Shown piece by piece: positions 44,198 through 54,160 of a stretch of 64,000 bases of DNA; positions within the stretch are counted from its first letter, which is position 1; every line of letters begins with the position of its first letter. A program made the position numbers and the translations under genes. This DNA is from Patiria pectinifera (Eukaryota > Echinodermata > Asteroidea > Valvatida > Asterinidae), in assembly GCA_029964075.1 (NCBI GenBank), contig CM057148.1, positions 33,259,794 through 33,323,793 on the forward strand, given 5' to 3'. The notes under the pieces are model-generated. The model was not told the DNA's origin. It saw nothing but the letters and a program-made list of their open reading frames with translations, and made no database searches.

Positions 44198-45291
44198 GTT
44201 GACCCCATGATCGTGCAGGGTTAGCTTCCTGGCGTAATCTAAATTGCTCATCGTATGCCTTCCAACCCCACCCAGGGAATTGGAGGGCTGCTGCTCGGAT
44301 AGTTTCTGCGTATTTAAGCAATTCACCCCAACGAGTTGGATGTTTCATGAGAAAGACCGACATGTAGGTATGGAATGCAGATCGCCATTTGTCGAGTGAG
44401 TCAATTTTTTTTTTGTGGTTTGTTAGCCTGCTTCACTATCATGTTGCCCCCAATCAAAGCAAACTCCAATTCTGGATTTTTATCCCTCATAGAAATGACA
44501 GTAGCTGCACTATCCTGAAACAACAGTGAAAAATCGACATACATGCCCTACCAAATCTTCTCTTTCAGAGAAATCGGAAGAAGAGACCCTAACGGGGCAC
44601 AAGTACTGATAGTTGGCACAGGCTGTGGGGTATAGGAATACAAAGGTGGACTTACATTATCTACCTCATTAACTACTGGCAACAGGTCTGATCTACAGGT
44701 ATCATCAAAACATGCACCCTGACTAATGCTATTGTTAGCCATACTACCTGACATCTGGGAGGACACTGGCCCGCCTGAAGCTTGTTGAAAGCTGGTAGGG
44801 CATGACGGGGTATTCTGGATACCTGTACTTGGACTGGTCCCTGTGAAACCCGCTGCAGCCGTGGCAGTATGGGCAGTGTGCACTGGAGATGTTGGCCCAA
44901 GTGTCACATTGGTGTTGCTACCCATTTCCCTATGTTGCTGGTTGCTTACTTGCCATACTTGATGAGGAGCTTGAAAACTGGCTACCATGTTCGCAGGATG
45001 ACCAGCATTGGATGTAGGGGGAACAGGAGGCAGCACAGAGGGGGCAGTAGGAGGCAACACAGTGGGGGCAGTAGGAGGCAGCACAGTGGGGGCAGCAGGA
45101 GGCAGCACAGAGGGGGAAGCAGGAGACAACACAGTGGGTGATGTGGTCATCACTGAAGGAGCCACGGGATCATCAGGAAGGACACTTGAAAGGATCCTGG
45201 CCTTTGCTCTTGATGATCGTCTTACCGGTTTCCGTCCCACCTTAGCACCAGCAGGCTTAGCAGATTCAGCCACCCTTCTTCGTCAAGGCAT
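44198..45291 (-). pseudogene. Second Ngaro Gag-like ORF1
   Basis: Start Met at 45,291, followed two codons later by a stop (CGA to TGA type change). Residues 30-90 are proline-rich with tandem PTVLPPTAP-type repeats. The core reads SLKEKIW, a stop, then MYVDFS, DKWRSAFHTYMSVFLMKHPT and YDEQFRLRQEANPARSWGQL. It parallels the gag at 34,161-35,226. The rest of the element is absent: coding ends at the gypsy LTR stub. Confidence 0.8.
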
Positions 45292-45365
45292 TGCTAAGAT
45301 TTCAGGCTTGGGATGAAAAAGGTTGTAGGCTAACCAATTGCCAACAGACAAGGCCAAGTCACTGC

Positions 45366-45546
45366 AGCAGAGATCCAGTCAGCTAAATTCCAAGAAAAAT
45401 GTAGGCCTATTCCACAGTGAAAATAATCCCCTGATGCAGCTTCACCATAGGTCTAGTGATGTATTCTATCCAGCGTGCACAAGATCCAGTCAGCTAAATT
45501 CCAAGAAAATGTTTTCCACAGTGAAAATAATCCCCTGATGCAGCTG
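45366..45546. repeat. Diverged tandem duplication
   Basis: AGATCCAGTCAGCTAAATTC and TCCACAGTGAAAATAATCCC with CTGATGCAGCT occur twice, about 112 bp apart. Confidence 0.85.
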
Positions 45547-45587
45547 CAACATAAATTTATGGCAGTGGGTATTTTGTCGGAGATGGC

Positions 45588-46066
45588 AAACCTTTAGTAA
45601 ATGTTAGTTTGCCGGATATGCACTGAACATGCGCAGTTACTGTTTTTTTTGTACTTATCGTATCGTATATTATCGTTGTAACCTCGTATGCACAAGATGG
45701 GATTCACAACATTTTATAATTTTGGACTTTATTTCCCTTTTAAAAAAATCCTCCAGAGCCACAAATCTGAAAAAGAAAATGTAATACTCTGCAATAAAAT
45801 GTTTGAGACATGTGAAAATGATAAAAGAAGAATATTCTGATTTATTTGGGGATGGGAAAAAAAACTTTAAAATGTGGCGAGGATCGGGAGCGAACCCGAG
45901 TCATCCCGCTTACTAAAGCCTTTGCTTAACCACTACACCAAATGTGCTACACTACTTTTGGTGGGCATTTAATACATCTAATAATTCAGTCCTATCTTAA
46001 AGAGTGCAGCACCCTCTGTTGATATGGATTGCCGCTGGCAAACCTTTAGTAAACGTTAGTTTGCCG
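45588..46066. repeat. Segment bounded by hairpin direct repeats
   Basis: GGCAAACCTTTAGTAAA followed by GTTAGTTTGCC occurs at 45,588-45,615 and 46,037-46,065. Each copy folds as GGCAAAC..GTTTGCC. Between them lies a ~420-bp segment with a tRNA-like sequence. Confidence 0.8.
45872..45957 (-). ncRNA. tRNA-like sequence, SINE head or tRNA pseudogene
   Basis: On the minus strand TGGTGTAGTGGTTAAGC resembles a Pol III A box and CGGGTTCGCTCCCG a B box with T-arm. Spacing (~40 bases) suits a tRNA. The acceptor ends do not pair and the T-loop is one base short, so I do not call a functional tRNA. Confidence 0.45.
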
Positions 46067-46310
46067 TCATTACCTCCGTCTAAATTTATCTAGTTTGCAC
46101 TAAAAGCTGGGACAGAATGAGACACACACACACATGTGCATTTTCCCTCCTACACTTTAGCACTGTGTTCTACAACTGTGTCCTGATTGGTCCATTCTTG
46201 GTAATGGTGTAACATGATTGGTTAAAACTCCCTGTTGTGATTGGTCAAAACTATGCATAATTAGTGCCAGGATCCTTCTCAGAATCCTTCTCAGGATCCC
46301 AGCTTTTCAG
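46067..46310. other. Spacer
   Basis: No gene supported. GATTGGT words repeat at 46,187-46,245. Confidence 0.4.
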
Positions 46311-46490
46311 TGGCGTAGCCAGGAATTTTTCAGTGGGGGGGGTCGCTGGAACATTTCATGGGGGCGTCATGTAGATCAATGATAATTTTTTTAGAAACTC
46401 AAAATCTCAGCTGGGGGACGATGACTGGGGGGGGGGACGACAAGGTTTCATGGGGGGGGGGGGCTGTCACCCCCCCATGAAACCATGGAA
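46311..46490. mobile_element. hAT-like end plus G/C hairpin
   Basis: CAGTGGCGTAGCCAGGAATT is a common hAT-type terminus, but no matching inverse end is found nearby. At 46,445-46,487 GGTTTCATGGGGGGG pairs with CCCCCCCATGAAACC. Possibly a truncated element. Confidence 0.45.
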
Positions 46491-46722
46491 TCTCACTGTA
46501 AAACAAAAAAGGCCTTACTGAGTTGTGCAAATATCAGCCTAGAAACTGTTATTATGTTATTACGAAGATTTAATTGTCGTAATTGCTTATTTTAGCAATG
46601 TGCATGACTATTAAATCAGTGGTGGATAAACCATGCCTACGTACCTCCATGGGTAAATCTTGTAATTAGAGCTAGTAGTACAAGAGCCAGCTGCTTTGGG
46701 CATTTAGTAGAGAGGTCAATTC

Positions 46723-47058
46723 AAAAATGGAGAAGTCAACTCGAAACTCAAAAAGTCAACTTGAAACTCGAATACTTAACTCGAAACTCGAAAAATCAAC
46801 TCGAAACTCGAAAAGTCAACTCGAAACTCGAAAAGTCAACTCGAAACTCGAAAATCCAACTCGAAACTCGAAAAGTCAACTCGAAACACGAAAACTCAAT
46901 TCGAAACTTTAAAAGTCCACTCGAAACTCGAAAAGTCAACTCGAAACTTTAGAAGTCAACTCGAAACTCCAACTGGAAACTCGAAAAGTTAACTCGAAAC
47001 TCGAAATGTCAACTCGAAATTTGAAAACGTAACTCAAAACTCGAAACTCGAAGAAAAG
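46723..47058. repeat. ~20-bp minisatellite (CTCGAAAAGTCAACTCGAAA)
   Basis: About 16 units of CTCGAAAAGTCAACTCGAAA with substitutions; open frames here are artefacts of the repeat. Confidence 0.95.
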
Positions 47059-47207
47059 AAACCCTCAAGTTTACTGTCCAGGAATGTTGAATTACCCCCT
47101 TGGTGATTAGTCATGTTAGTCCCACCTGGCATTCAGAAGACAGGGACCACTGCTTATCTTGCTCATTAAATATTCACAAGAGATTTTGGTGTTCTTCACA
47201 GGACTGT

Positions 47208-48680
47208 AACACCGCGTTCCCACTTGAACTGGAAAACGGTGGATCAAGATCCGGCATTTTGGTGTGATCGTTATCTTACCGTAACGAAACCGCAATTCGC
47301 GTTCCCACTTATGCTTGATCCACCTTTTCATACGGAAATGTTGGGTCCGAAAGGTCACTGAGTTCGGAATTACGAGCGCTATGTGGGAGTGCCATTGTTG
47401 CATGGTTGCATGCTAGGCCAGGATGGGTCAGTTTTCAAACAGTACTATCAGAATTCACAGAAAAAAATTACGCGAATTCACCAACATAAATCACGGATCC
47501 GTAGAGGATCCGTGCGTGCATAAATTAACAGGTGAAGTCCAACAGAGCCGCTCATTGTGTGACATCACGGCAGAAACAATGCATCGATAAGGGATTCCCT
47601 GGTTCTGAAGCTTCTCCAATTTTCTTTAAACAATACTTCAGATTTGTCACCTCCGTACGTACCGCGTTATCGGCACTATTCTCTTCGCATACTCGTAAGC
47701 TTTTCCATGATTCTGTGCCAAAGTGAAGTCTTTTGGTGAGTGCGGACTCAGAGTCATTTATGGATGGAAAAATAAGTAAAATTTCAGGAATGAAAAAGGT
47801 TTAGTAAGGCCAAAAAAAGAAGTCTCCGGTTTCTGGTATGCGCGCGCGTCGCCGTAGCCATGCGCGTCGGCAAAATGGAAAAGTTTTTTTTTCAATACAA
47901 GATGATGTTTCAAAACCGCCAAACTCACTGGTTTGACTGGAATTCTGCTGCTGCACAATTTTAACGTGTTTTTAGAAGGGGTTATGATCAAGAATAAGAT
48001 TTATGTGGCCTCTCTGGACTCACATATATTTGCACTAAGTTTAGTCGGGCACCATTTGCAGTCATCAGCCGACATTTGAAGCCAAAAAAAAAAAAAAAAA
48101 CAGGGAAAAAAAAAAAAAAAGCCGCGTCGCCGCACCACTTTTGGGGCAAGCTCCATACCAGAAACCGGAGACTTTTTTTTTTTGGCCTAATGGACCAACA
48201 CGCAACAAAAATAAGGCCTATAGTGTAGTTTTAGGATACCACATGCGCTTTTGCATGCGCGGTGCTAGCCCGTAGTTCAGCGGTTGTTTATTGTGCATGT
48301 TGTATACGCTGGAAATGTTCACATGAGCTACACGCCTGAAAACGTGTTTCTTCGTTCATGAGACCGCAACATTTTCGCGCCACTCGTGCACCGGGCGGAT
48401 GTTAACAGGTCTAATTGCCGGATCAGATCCACCTTTTGCATTCCCATCTGATCGTGATCCGGCAATTGCCGGATCTGATCCACCAATTAGGGGATCTGTA
48501 TCCTGGTCCAGAGGTGGATCAGAAAAGGTGGATCTGATCCTGATCCACCTTATAACGGTTAGCGTTCCCACTACACACAATTACCGGATCTGATCCACCA
48601 ATTGGGGGATCTGATCCGGCAATTTGGCAAAAGGGTGGATCAGATCCCCCAATTGGTGGATCAAGTGGGAACGGGGTCAA
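47208..48680. mobile_element. Candidate TIR element with GATC-rich ends
   Basis: CCGCGTTCCCACTTGA at the left and TCAAGTGGGAACGGGG at the right are inverted. GGATCAGATCC/GGATCTGATCC words and CCAATTGGGG palindromes crowd the right side (48,415-48,670), with related words at 47,240 and 47,330. A MITE is nested at 47,808-48,187. I found no clear target duplication. Confidence 0.55.
47808..48187. mobile_element. Harbinger-like MITE with GGCCAAA ends (3)
   Basis: A 380-bp element has ~33-bp inverted ends (GGCCAAAAAAA, GTCTCCGGTTTCTGGTATG). The TAA triplet is duplicated at 47,805-47,807 and 48,188-48,190. A TAA duplication fits PIF/Harbinger. Confidence 0.88.
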
Positions 48681-49182
48681 ACATGTGTAAAGCAGGTCCA
48701 TATGACATTGTTTACATTACTTTATACCTAGTGTAGCTTGAGTTGTTTGCATCGTTTACTTGTTTCTTATTATGCTCTTTACTCTCTTATCTTGTTAACA
48801 GATTTTTTGCCAGAAGTGTTTAGAACGATTCATCATTATACAACATTTTGTTGGTTTAAGTTGGTTTTTAACTTGGTTTAAGACTTTGGTTTAAGTTGGT
48901 TTTTAGGTTTCATTCTAGGTTTGGTTTTTAGGTGTAATTTTTTTTTTTTTTTAATTTTCGTGGTCCTGGTTTTATAATTATCTGGTCAATTTGAAAGTTC
49001 TTGTAAATAAATTCTTTTTGGGTTTTGTTTGGTCGAAATCTAGAAATTGTGTCCCTTGTCCCCAAATCATAATTCAATCTTCTCGCGACTTTTCCTTTCA
49101 AAGATCCTAGGATTAGTTTAGTTGTAGTAGATTTCGTGAGTTCCCCAGGTGTGTCATTTTTCGTCGTTACACTTGCATATGA
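48681..49182. other. AT-rich spacer
   Basis: No recognised gene. An 88-residue minus-strand frame (48,928-49,194) has no known motif and is not called. Confidence 0.4.
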
Positions 49183-49304
49183 TGTCGAGCGCAATTTGAG
49201 TCCCGCGCAAAATTAAACTTGCGTATGCAAGTTTAAACTTGCGCGAGGGACTCCCGAAGCACGCAGGGACTCACTTGCGCGGGGGACTCAAATTGCACTC
49301 GACA
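49183..49304. mobile_element. Short foldback element
   Basis: 122 bp: TGTCGAGCGCAATTTGAGTC at the left and its near inverse at the right, with the inner hairpin TAAACTTGC..GCAAGTTTA. No target duplication is clear. Confidence 0.7.
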
Positions 49305-49468
49305 ATAATATAACTTGGAGCATTTTTTTTCTTCTCTCAGCTATGGGTAGGAATGGTCACATTCATTTTGCAATGTGAATGAGAAAGCATATCCCAAGCA
49401 GTAAATACATGTGTGTCAAAACTAAACATTTGTTTGCATTTCAAAGAAACAGAAAATCAATCACTTAC

Positions 49469-49622
49469 TATGTTGATTTCCTTGCTTGGTTGTACACCGC
49501 CTTTGTACATATTTGGTAGCAGGGCTTGTGATATCTGACTTCTAATGCATTACACTCCTTGCCTCTGATATGGAGAAGAATAGCTTCATCGGCTTTCATT
49601 TCAGCAGCAGCATGAAGCATAC
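49469..49622 (-). CDS. Candidate host exon with YHxxCY motif
   Basis: This 154-nt minus-strand segment is open throughout and bounded by a TATAG acceptor and a GTAAGT donor. It reads LHAAAEMKADEAILLHIRG, then KECNALEVRYHKPCYQICTK. This resembles a widespread animal motif in uncharacterised, sometimes transposon-derived proteins: an RGxD/ExxAxExxYHxxCY pattern recalled from memory. Neighbouring exons were not found. Confidence 0.45.
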
Positions 49623-49699
49623 CTATAATACACACAAAGGAAATCAATTCTAGCATGTCTACGGTACATGTATTAAGACAATTGATATATTTAGGGGCC

Positions 49700-50340
49700 C
49701 TTCACAATTATCAACATTTTCACGAGCGTACAAACCGTACGCTGGGGGGAGGGGGTTAATGGCTGCCGTACGTTTTTTAATTTTTTTTTTTAAAATGTCA
49801 ATCTGTTTTCTCGCCCGTCGCCAAAGCCGGCAGCCACAACCAATGCCGATCGAGCACTTGCCCAGCTGGTCGCGCCCCGCATTACATCCCATGAACGTAT
49901 TGTGTACAGCATGCGCGGCAATAATTTTCGTCTCATGAGAAGAAAATTATGTACAACGGATTTACGCGACTCTCCTGAAAAAAATTGTCTATGATTTTCA
50001 CTTTTTTTTCTCAAAAACTTGACGACTTACATTGTATGAAGCTGAAACTTCTACAGGTAAATTATAATATATACATCTTCATTCACACTGAAGAGGGGTT
50101 CATGTCATGGCCAAAAACTTGATCTACATAAGTTACAAAAACCCTTTAAATCATTCACACAAGTCTATATATATAGACTTGTGTGAAAAACAATCAACTT
50201 TTTTTCGTCTCATGAGAAGAAAATTATGTACAACAGATTTACGCGACTCTCCTAAAAAAAAAGGGGTTTTTAGGGGGAGGGAGGGGGTCTTAAAAAAGTG
50301 TACTCTTTGTACACTTGTGAAAATGTTGATAATTGTGAAC
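49700..50340. mobile_element. TIR element with TTCACAATTATCAACATTTT ends
   Basis: TTCACAATTATCAACATTTT and its inverse bound ~640 bp; inner GTACAAA..GTAC and G-rich stretches are also mirrored. A direct repeat (CGTCTCATGAGAAGAAAATT, ATGTACAACRGATTTACGCG) occurs at 49,930 and 50,205. No coding. Confidence 0.75.
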
Positions 50341-50469
50341 TTCCCATCACATAGAGGGCAGAAAAAAGCAATAACACTTTTTTTAACAGGTTTAATTTGA
50401 TTCAAATTATCATAGTCAAACGAGTACAGAAGCATAGATCATTTTTTTTCCTCATAACATAATTACGCC

Positions 50470-50645
50470 ATGCAATGTTTGTTAAGATTGCGCAAATTTC
50501 ATAATTGCGCACGTGATATTCCCACGCAATCTTAAGAATGAGCGCTCAGTCTTCACATTGCGTGCTCACTCTTCATAATACGTGCTCATTCTTAAGAATG
50601 CATGCTCATTCTTAAGATTGCGTGATTTGCAAGAAAGCGCACAAC
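50470..50645. repeat. Cluster of short inverted/direct repeats
   Basis: Words such as TTAAGATTGCG, TGCTCATTCTTAAGA and CTTAAGAATGAGC recur in both orientations, so the segment can fold on itself. Confidence 0.7.
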
Positions 50646-50647
50646 AT

Positions 50648-50866
50648 TCATGACATTGCCACTTTATACACCGCCACTTTTGCAGCGTCGATTCCTTCCA
50701 AATTTTTCCACTCCAAAGCACAACTTTTGGCTTCGCTCCAACTTTTCACTGACAACTGAATTACCTGGGTATCATCCAATCCTGCAGAATGCAACATGCA
50801 CTCCATTCTACCGATTAAGGGTCGTGAAATCACACAAAGATAAGATCTTGTCCCTAGCGATATCAC
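50648..50866 (-). CDS. Possible host exon, unknown product
   Basis: A minus-strand frame of 72 residues with a protein-like stretch (SAGLDDTQVIQLSVKSWSEA, CALEWKNLEG). No family recognised. It is head-to-head with the next entry at ~15 bp. Weak evidence. Confidence 0.25.
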   Translation of the reverse strand: MISLGTRSYLCVISRPLIGRMECMLHSAGLDDTQVIQLSVKSWSEAKSCALEWKNLEGIDAAKVAVYKVAMS

Positions 50867-50881
50867 GCGGTCTATGAAATC

Positions 50882-51109
50882 ATGGGCGCCACCATCTTAC
50901 ACATGTCTGAAGAAGGCGCGGCGTATCCCGAATACTGCACGCTATGCGTAAACGTCATTGTACAAAGTTCATGGAATACACACACGCAAAGTTGCCCGGA
51001 ACGGATAAAAAGCGCCGAACTTGAATCGCGATTTTCACAAGAACTGCAGAAAATTAGAGTTGCAAACATGACAAATAATTTGTTTTCCCCTTATCTATCA
51101 AAACATTGA
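50882..51109 (+). CDS. Possible small zinc-finger-like first exon
   Basis: A 75-residue plus-strand frame; YCTLCVNVIVQSSWNTHTQS followed by C gives a CxxC..H..C zinc-finger-like spacing, then a helix-like charged stretch (ERIKSAELESRFSQELQKIR). No family recognised; it could be chance or the first exon of a gene divergent from the minus-strand frame. Confidence 0.3.
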   Translation: MGATILHMSEEGAAYPEYCTLCVNVIVQSSWNTHTQSCPERIKSAELESRFSQELQKIRVANMTNNLFSPYLSKH

Positions 51110-51289
51110 AGTTTGCTTAGTTCTCAAGGATAGACCACGACGCTGAAGGATCGTGCAACGGCCTAATACGAAAACAATAACTAAAACCACAAAAGTTGAA
51201 AAAACAAATGTTCCTGAAATTAAATGGATCATTGAAAATTGGCAACTGAGGAGGATTACACTTTTAATTGTTGGCAATTTGTTGATTAC

Positions 51290-51376
51290 CCCCGTTTTCC
51301 AAGCTTACACATAACTTGGGTAGTATTAGTCCCCCCGTTTTCCAAGCTTACACATAACTTGGGTAGTATTAGTCCA
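51290..51376. repeat. Tandem duplication, ~42 bp twice
   Basis: CCCGTTTTCCAAGCTTACAC and ATAACTTGGGTAGTATTAGT occur twice in tandem, identical. Recent duplication or assembly artefact. Confidence 0.95.
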
Positions 51377-51925
51377 AGTGTTAAACAAGTTCAATTATGT
51401 CAGATAAATTTACACTAGGCATGTATAAGAGTTGTTTTTTTGGTCCACATGTTAGGTGATTGTTTTTCCACTCATTTTCCCAGAACATAATTATGAACTG
51501 CCTTCCTAATTTCAAATTTGTATACTAGGACTTTTTCTTTGTTTGTCTGGAGCTATTATCAATAATAACGAAACGTGATAAGTATATGAGTGTATGGAAG
51601 ACTCAGTAGGCCCTAGACTAGGCAAATCAGACACTATATTTGGGTAAGCATGGTAAGAAAAGCAGATGCCAGGATCGATGGATGATTTTCAACAGAGCCG
51701 GTCATGGACATCTCTTAAATAAATAGTCCAATGCATTCAGCATGAATCAGGCCCGCAATGACCTTTACGTGAATAGAAATATACTATTCTCTGCTTTTCC
51801 TTTTCAATTCAGCATATGACGTTGGAACTCAATCACCCTGAAGTGCCCGAGTGGTGATATCACAATAAAAAGGACTTGTTCAACTTTTTCACAATGATGT
51901 TGCTGGAAATGGCCAGTGTGTGCAA
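51377..51925. other. Spacer, nothing recognised
   Basis: AT-rich, no gene or repeat I can name. Confidence 0.5.
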
Positions 51926-52103
51926 ATCGAGGGGATAAGAAAACACTATATCTGCGTCTCACTCACTGCACATAGTGTATACGAAAAAAGGGATAAGAAA
52001 ACCTTCCATATCTGCGTTTAACTAACTGCACGTAGTGTATACGATTCAGGCTGATAAGAAAACCTACCATATCAACGTTTCACTCGCTGCACGTATTGTA
52101 TAC
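51926..52103. repeat. Tandem ~60-bp repeat, left block
   Basis: Three units share GATAAGAAAACCTNCCATAT, then CACTGCACGTAGTGTATACG. The same family continues at 53,553-53,722 on the other side of the non-LTR element. Confidence 0.85.
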
Positions 52104-52397
52104 TTTTTATTTATTTATTTTATTTATTTATTTTGGCAAAAACTGACAAACATACAATGATATTATAAACAAACATATTTCATGTAAATACAGAGCCAAG
52201 GATAACCCCAAAAGCTGTTTATAAGACGGCTTAATTCCATCGGGGTCCTTAAAAACACACATACAAGTACAAGTACAAGAACAAATAAAAAAGTTCCCCC
52301 CCCCCCAAAAAAATTGCACTGGATCTAGCAACAGAAAAATAATTTAAAGAAAAAATCACAGAAATCACAAAAATTTCAGCTGCTTAAAAAACAAAAT

Positions 52398-53340
52398 TAA
52401 TACGAAGAGAAATGTTCTTTCACTGCCCTTTTAAAATGAGGAAGATTGTTGGAACATTTGATGCTGTTTGGAAGTAAATTCCATGGATGAATTCCGGTAT
52501 AAAAAAAAATGAAGTGCACTCTTGCCCTTTAATTCTTGGAACAACAAAATTGGTGGAACTTCCCGTGGTAGAATAATTGTGGGAAAGATTTCCATATACG
52601 AAGTTCACTCAACACTCTGTGTACAAACCCTATGAGAGGGGACTGAAAAATTCTAAGTGTTTTCTAAGAAAATGCGTGTATTTTCTCACTGCTCAAATTG
52701 ACTTTGATGACATGAAATTGCTATCTGGGGGCTTGTTAGTCAATACAGAGGAAAATTAGTGAACATCGCATATGGTAATCTTGCCAAACCATGATTAAGC
52801 TTGAGTTGTGTGACGCGGTCATTAACGTTTATCATGCCCAGCTTGTTCAGTTCTGCTTGACCAATAGTGATCTGGAATCCATGTTTAAGATAAACCGGAC
52901 GAATTTATTTTGGGTAGTTTGGAGCCTTTTCTTCAATTTTACCGACAACGCAGAGTACCAGGATGAACAACAATAGTCAAAATGACATTGTATTAGAGCA
53001 GAACAGAGTGTTTTTCGGGATCTCTCATTCAAACAATTAGCATGTCTGTATAAAAATTGCAATCTAGCACCTGCTGTTTTGATTACAGAATTTGCAGTGT
53101 CCTCACCAGTTAGACTCTGATCGAGTTTTATGCCCAGATATTTAACTGAATTTGAAGAAGTAACAATCTTTCCATTACAGCACACTTCAAATTTGTCAAC
53201 ACTACTAAGTTTCTGTTTGGATCCGAAGAGGATAGACTCAGTTTTGCCAAGATGCAAAGACAGTTTGTTATCGCAGATATTGTGCAGATATTGTGGGACG
53301 CGAACAGCATTGCGAAGAGCATCGTATCGTATACTGCATG
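52398..53340 (-). pseudogene. Non-LTR reverse transcriptase, C-terminus
   Basis: NKLSLHLGKTESILFGSKQK and VKYLGIKLDQSLTGED are the conserved stretch after the RT palm in CR1/Jockey-type LINEs. ALIQCHFDYCCSSWYSAL and LQTTQNKFVRFILNM are the thumb region. A frameshift near 52,855 follows; reading continues as IGQAELNKLGMINVNDRV up to the MITE, then SSTNFVVPRIKGQE. After another frameshift comes GIHPWNLLPNSIK and a stop at about 52,398. The catalytic palm is missing. Confidence 0.85.
52581..52785. mobile_element. Small MITE, copy 2
   Basis: 205 bp homologous along its whole length to 7,959-8,155, with the same ends GGGAAAGATTTCC / GGTAATCTTGCC. No clear target duplication. Confidence 0.85.
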
Positions 53341-53722
53341 TGTAGTTCACAGCGATTCACCCACCAAAAACAAACGTCAAATCTCACTTACATCACAGTC
53401 GATAATCGGCAAAAATATGACGAGAGCGACGGCAAGAAGCAGCTACAGACGAACAATAAATGTGGAACGATGATGTTTAGTCAGAAATGTGATATTTACA
53501 GATTTAAAAACAACAACTACAGCACAGAAACCAAATCGCAGGCAGCCGGTAAAACAGCGCCCTCTAAAAAAAAGTTTACGAAAAAAGGGGATTAGAAAAC
53601 CTCCTATACCTCTAAAAAAAAGTTTACGAAAAAAGGGGATTAGAAAACCTCCTATACCTGCATTTCACTCACTGAACGACGTGTATACAAATCAGGCAGG
53701 CAAGAAAACCCTCCATGTCGGC
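53341..53722. repeat. Tandem ~60-bp repeat, right block, up to rDNA
   Basis: From about 53,553 units such as AAAAAAGGGGATTAGAAAAC, CTCCTATACCT repeat; the last unit runs directly into the rDNA spacer repeat near 53,725. 53,341-53,552 shows nothing recognised. Confidence 0.75.
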
Positions 53723-53900
53723 GTTGCGGGACGGCCCCCGAGAGTCACCCGTGGGCCTTGCGGCGAGGCACGGTGGGTCGGGGCCCCTCGGACTTTTTTG
53801 GAGGCCAAGTCCGAAGCGTTTGAGGCGGGGCCGGGCGTTGCGGGCCGGCCCCCGAGAGTACCCGGTGGGCCTTGAGGCGAAGCACGCTGGGTCGGTAGTC
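53723..53900 (+). repeat. rDNA spacer/ETS repeats type A, edge block
   Basis: One and a half units of the GC-rich ~114-bp type A repeat (GTGGGCCTTGCGGCGAGGCA; CGGACTTTTTTGGAGGC). This is the leftmost rDNA sequence in the window. Confidence 0.9.
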
Positions 53901-53939
53901 GGTAGCCAAGTTTTGGGTGCAGGGGAGTGTAGGCCAGGG

Positions 53940-54160
53940 CAAAAGTCACCGGAGCAGGCCAGGCCTTCCAGTGGGTCTTTTGGGAGCTTTGGACGGCCCG
54001 CGCAATTTGCCCCCAATAGGCGACATTTGTACGGATTGGGTCGAGTCCGAGAACAGGCGCCCGAGTCCCGGTCGTGGGCAAATCGCGCTGTTTGGCCCAC
54101 GCGACCAACTCGCCCCAATTTTGACTGCCAATTTTAAATATTTTTTGTACACAACCCCGA
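53940..54160 (+). repeat. Promoter-upstream block, copy 1, without promoter
   Basis: Homologous to 54,395-54,606 and 61,900-62,112 (shared GGCGACATTTGTACGGATTG-type words, GGGTCGAGTCCGAGAACAGG). Copy 1 runs into type B repeat instead of the TATATATAAGGGGG element. Confidence 0.85.

Larger units (their letters stand above)
52104..53340 (-). mobile_element. 5'-truncated non-LTR retrotransposon
   Basis: The 3' end of a LINE-type reverse transcriptase gene, its 3' UTR and an (AAAT)n-like tail at 52,104-52,135. It is inserted inside the tandem repeat block. The 5' end is lost at about 53,330. A MITE is nested at 52,581-52,785. Confidence 0.85.

Noticed and set aside
45872..45957. Functional tRNA gene
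   Set aside because: Acceptor stem does not pair and the T-loop is short, so only a tRNA-like call is kept.
46727..46952. ETRKVNSKLE-type peptide repeat frames
   Set aside because: They follow the 20-bp minisatellite in more than one frame and have no start context.
46723..47058. CRISPR array
   Set aside because: Units are contiguous with no spacers, and the DNA is eukaryotic; the same holds for the other tandem arrays.
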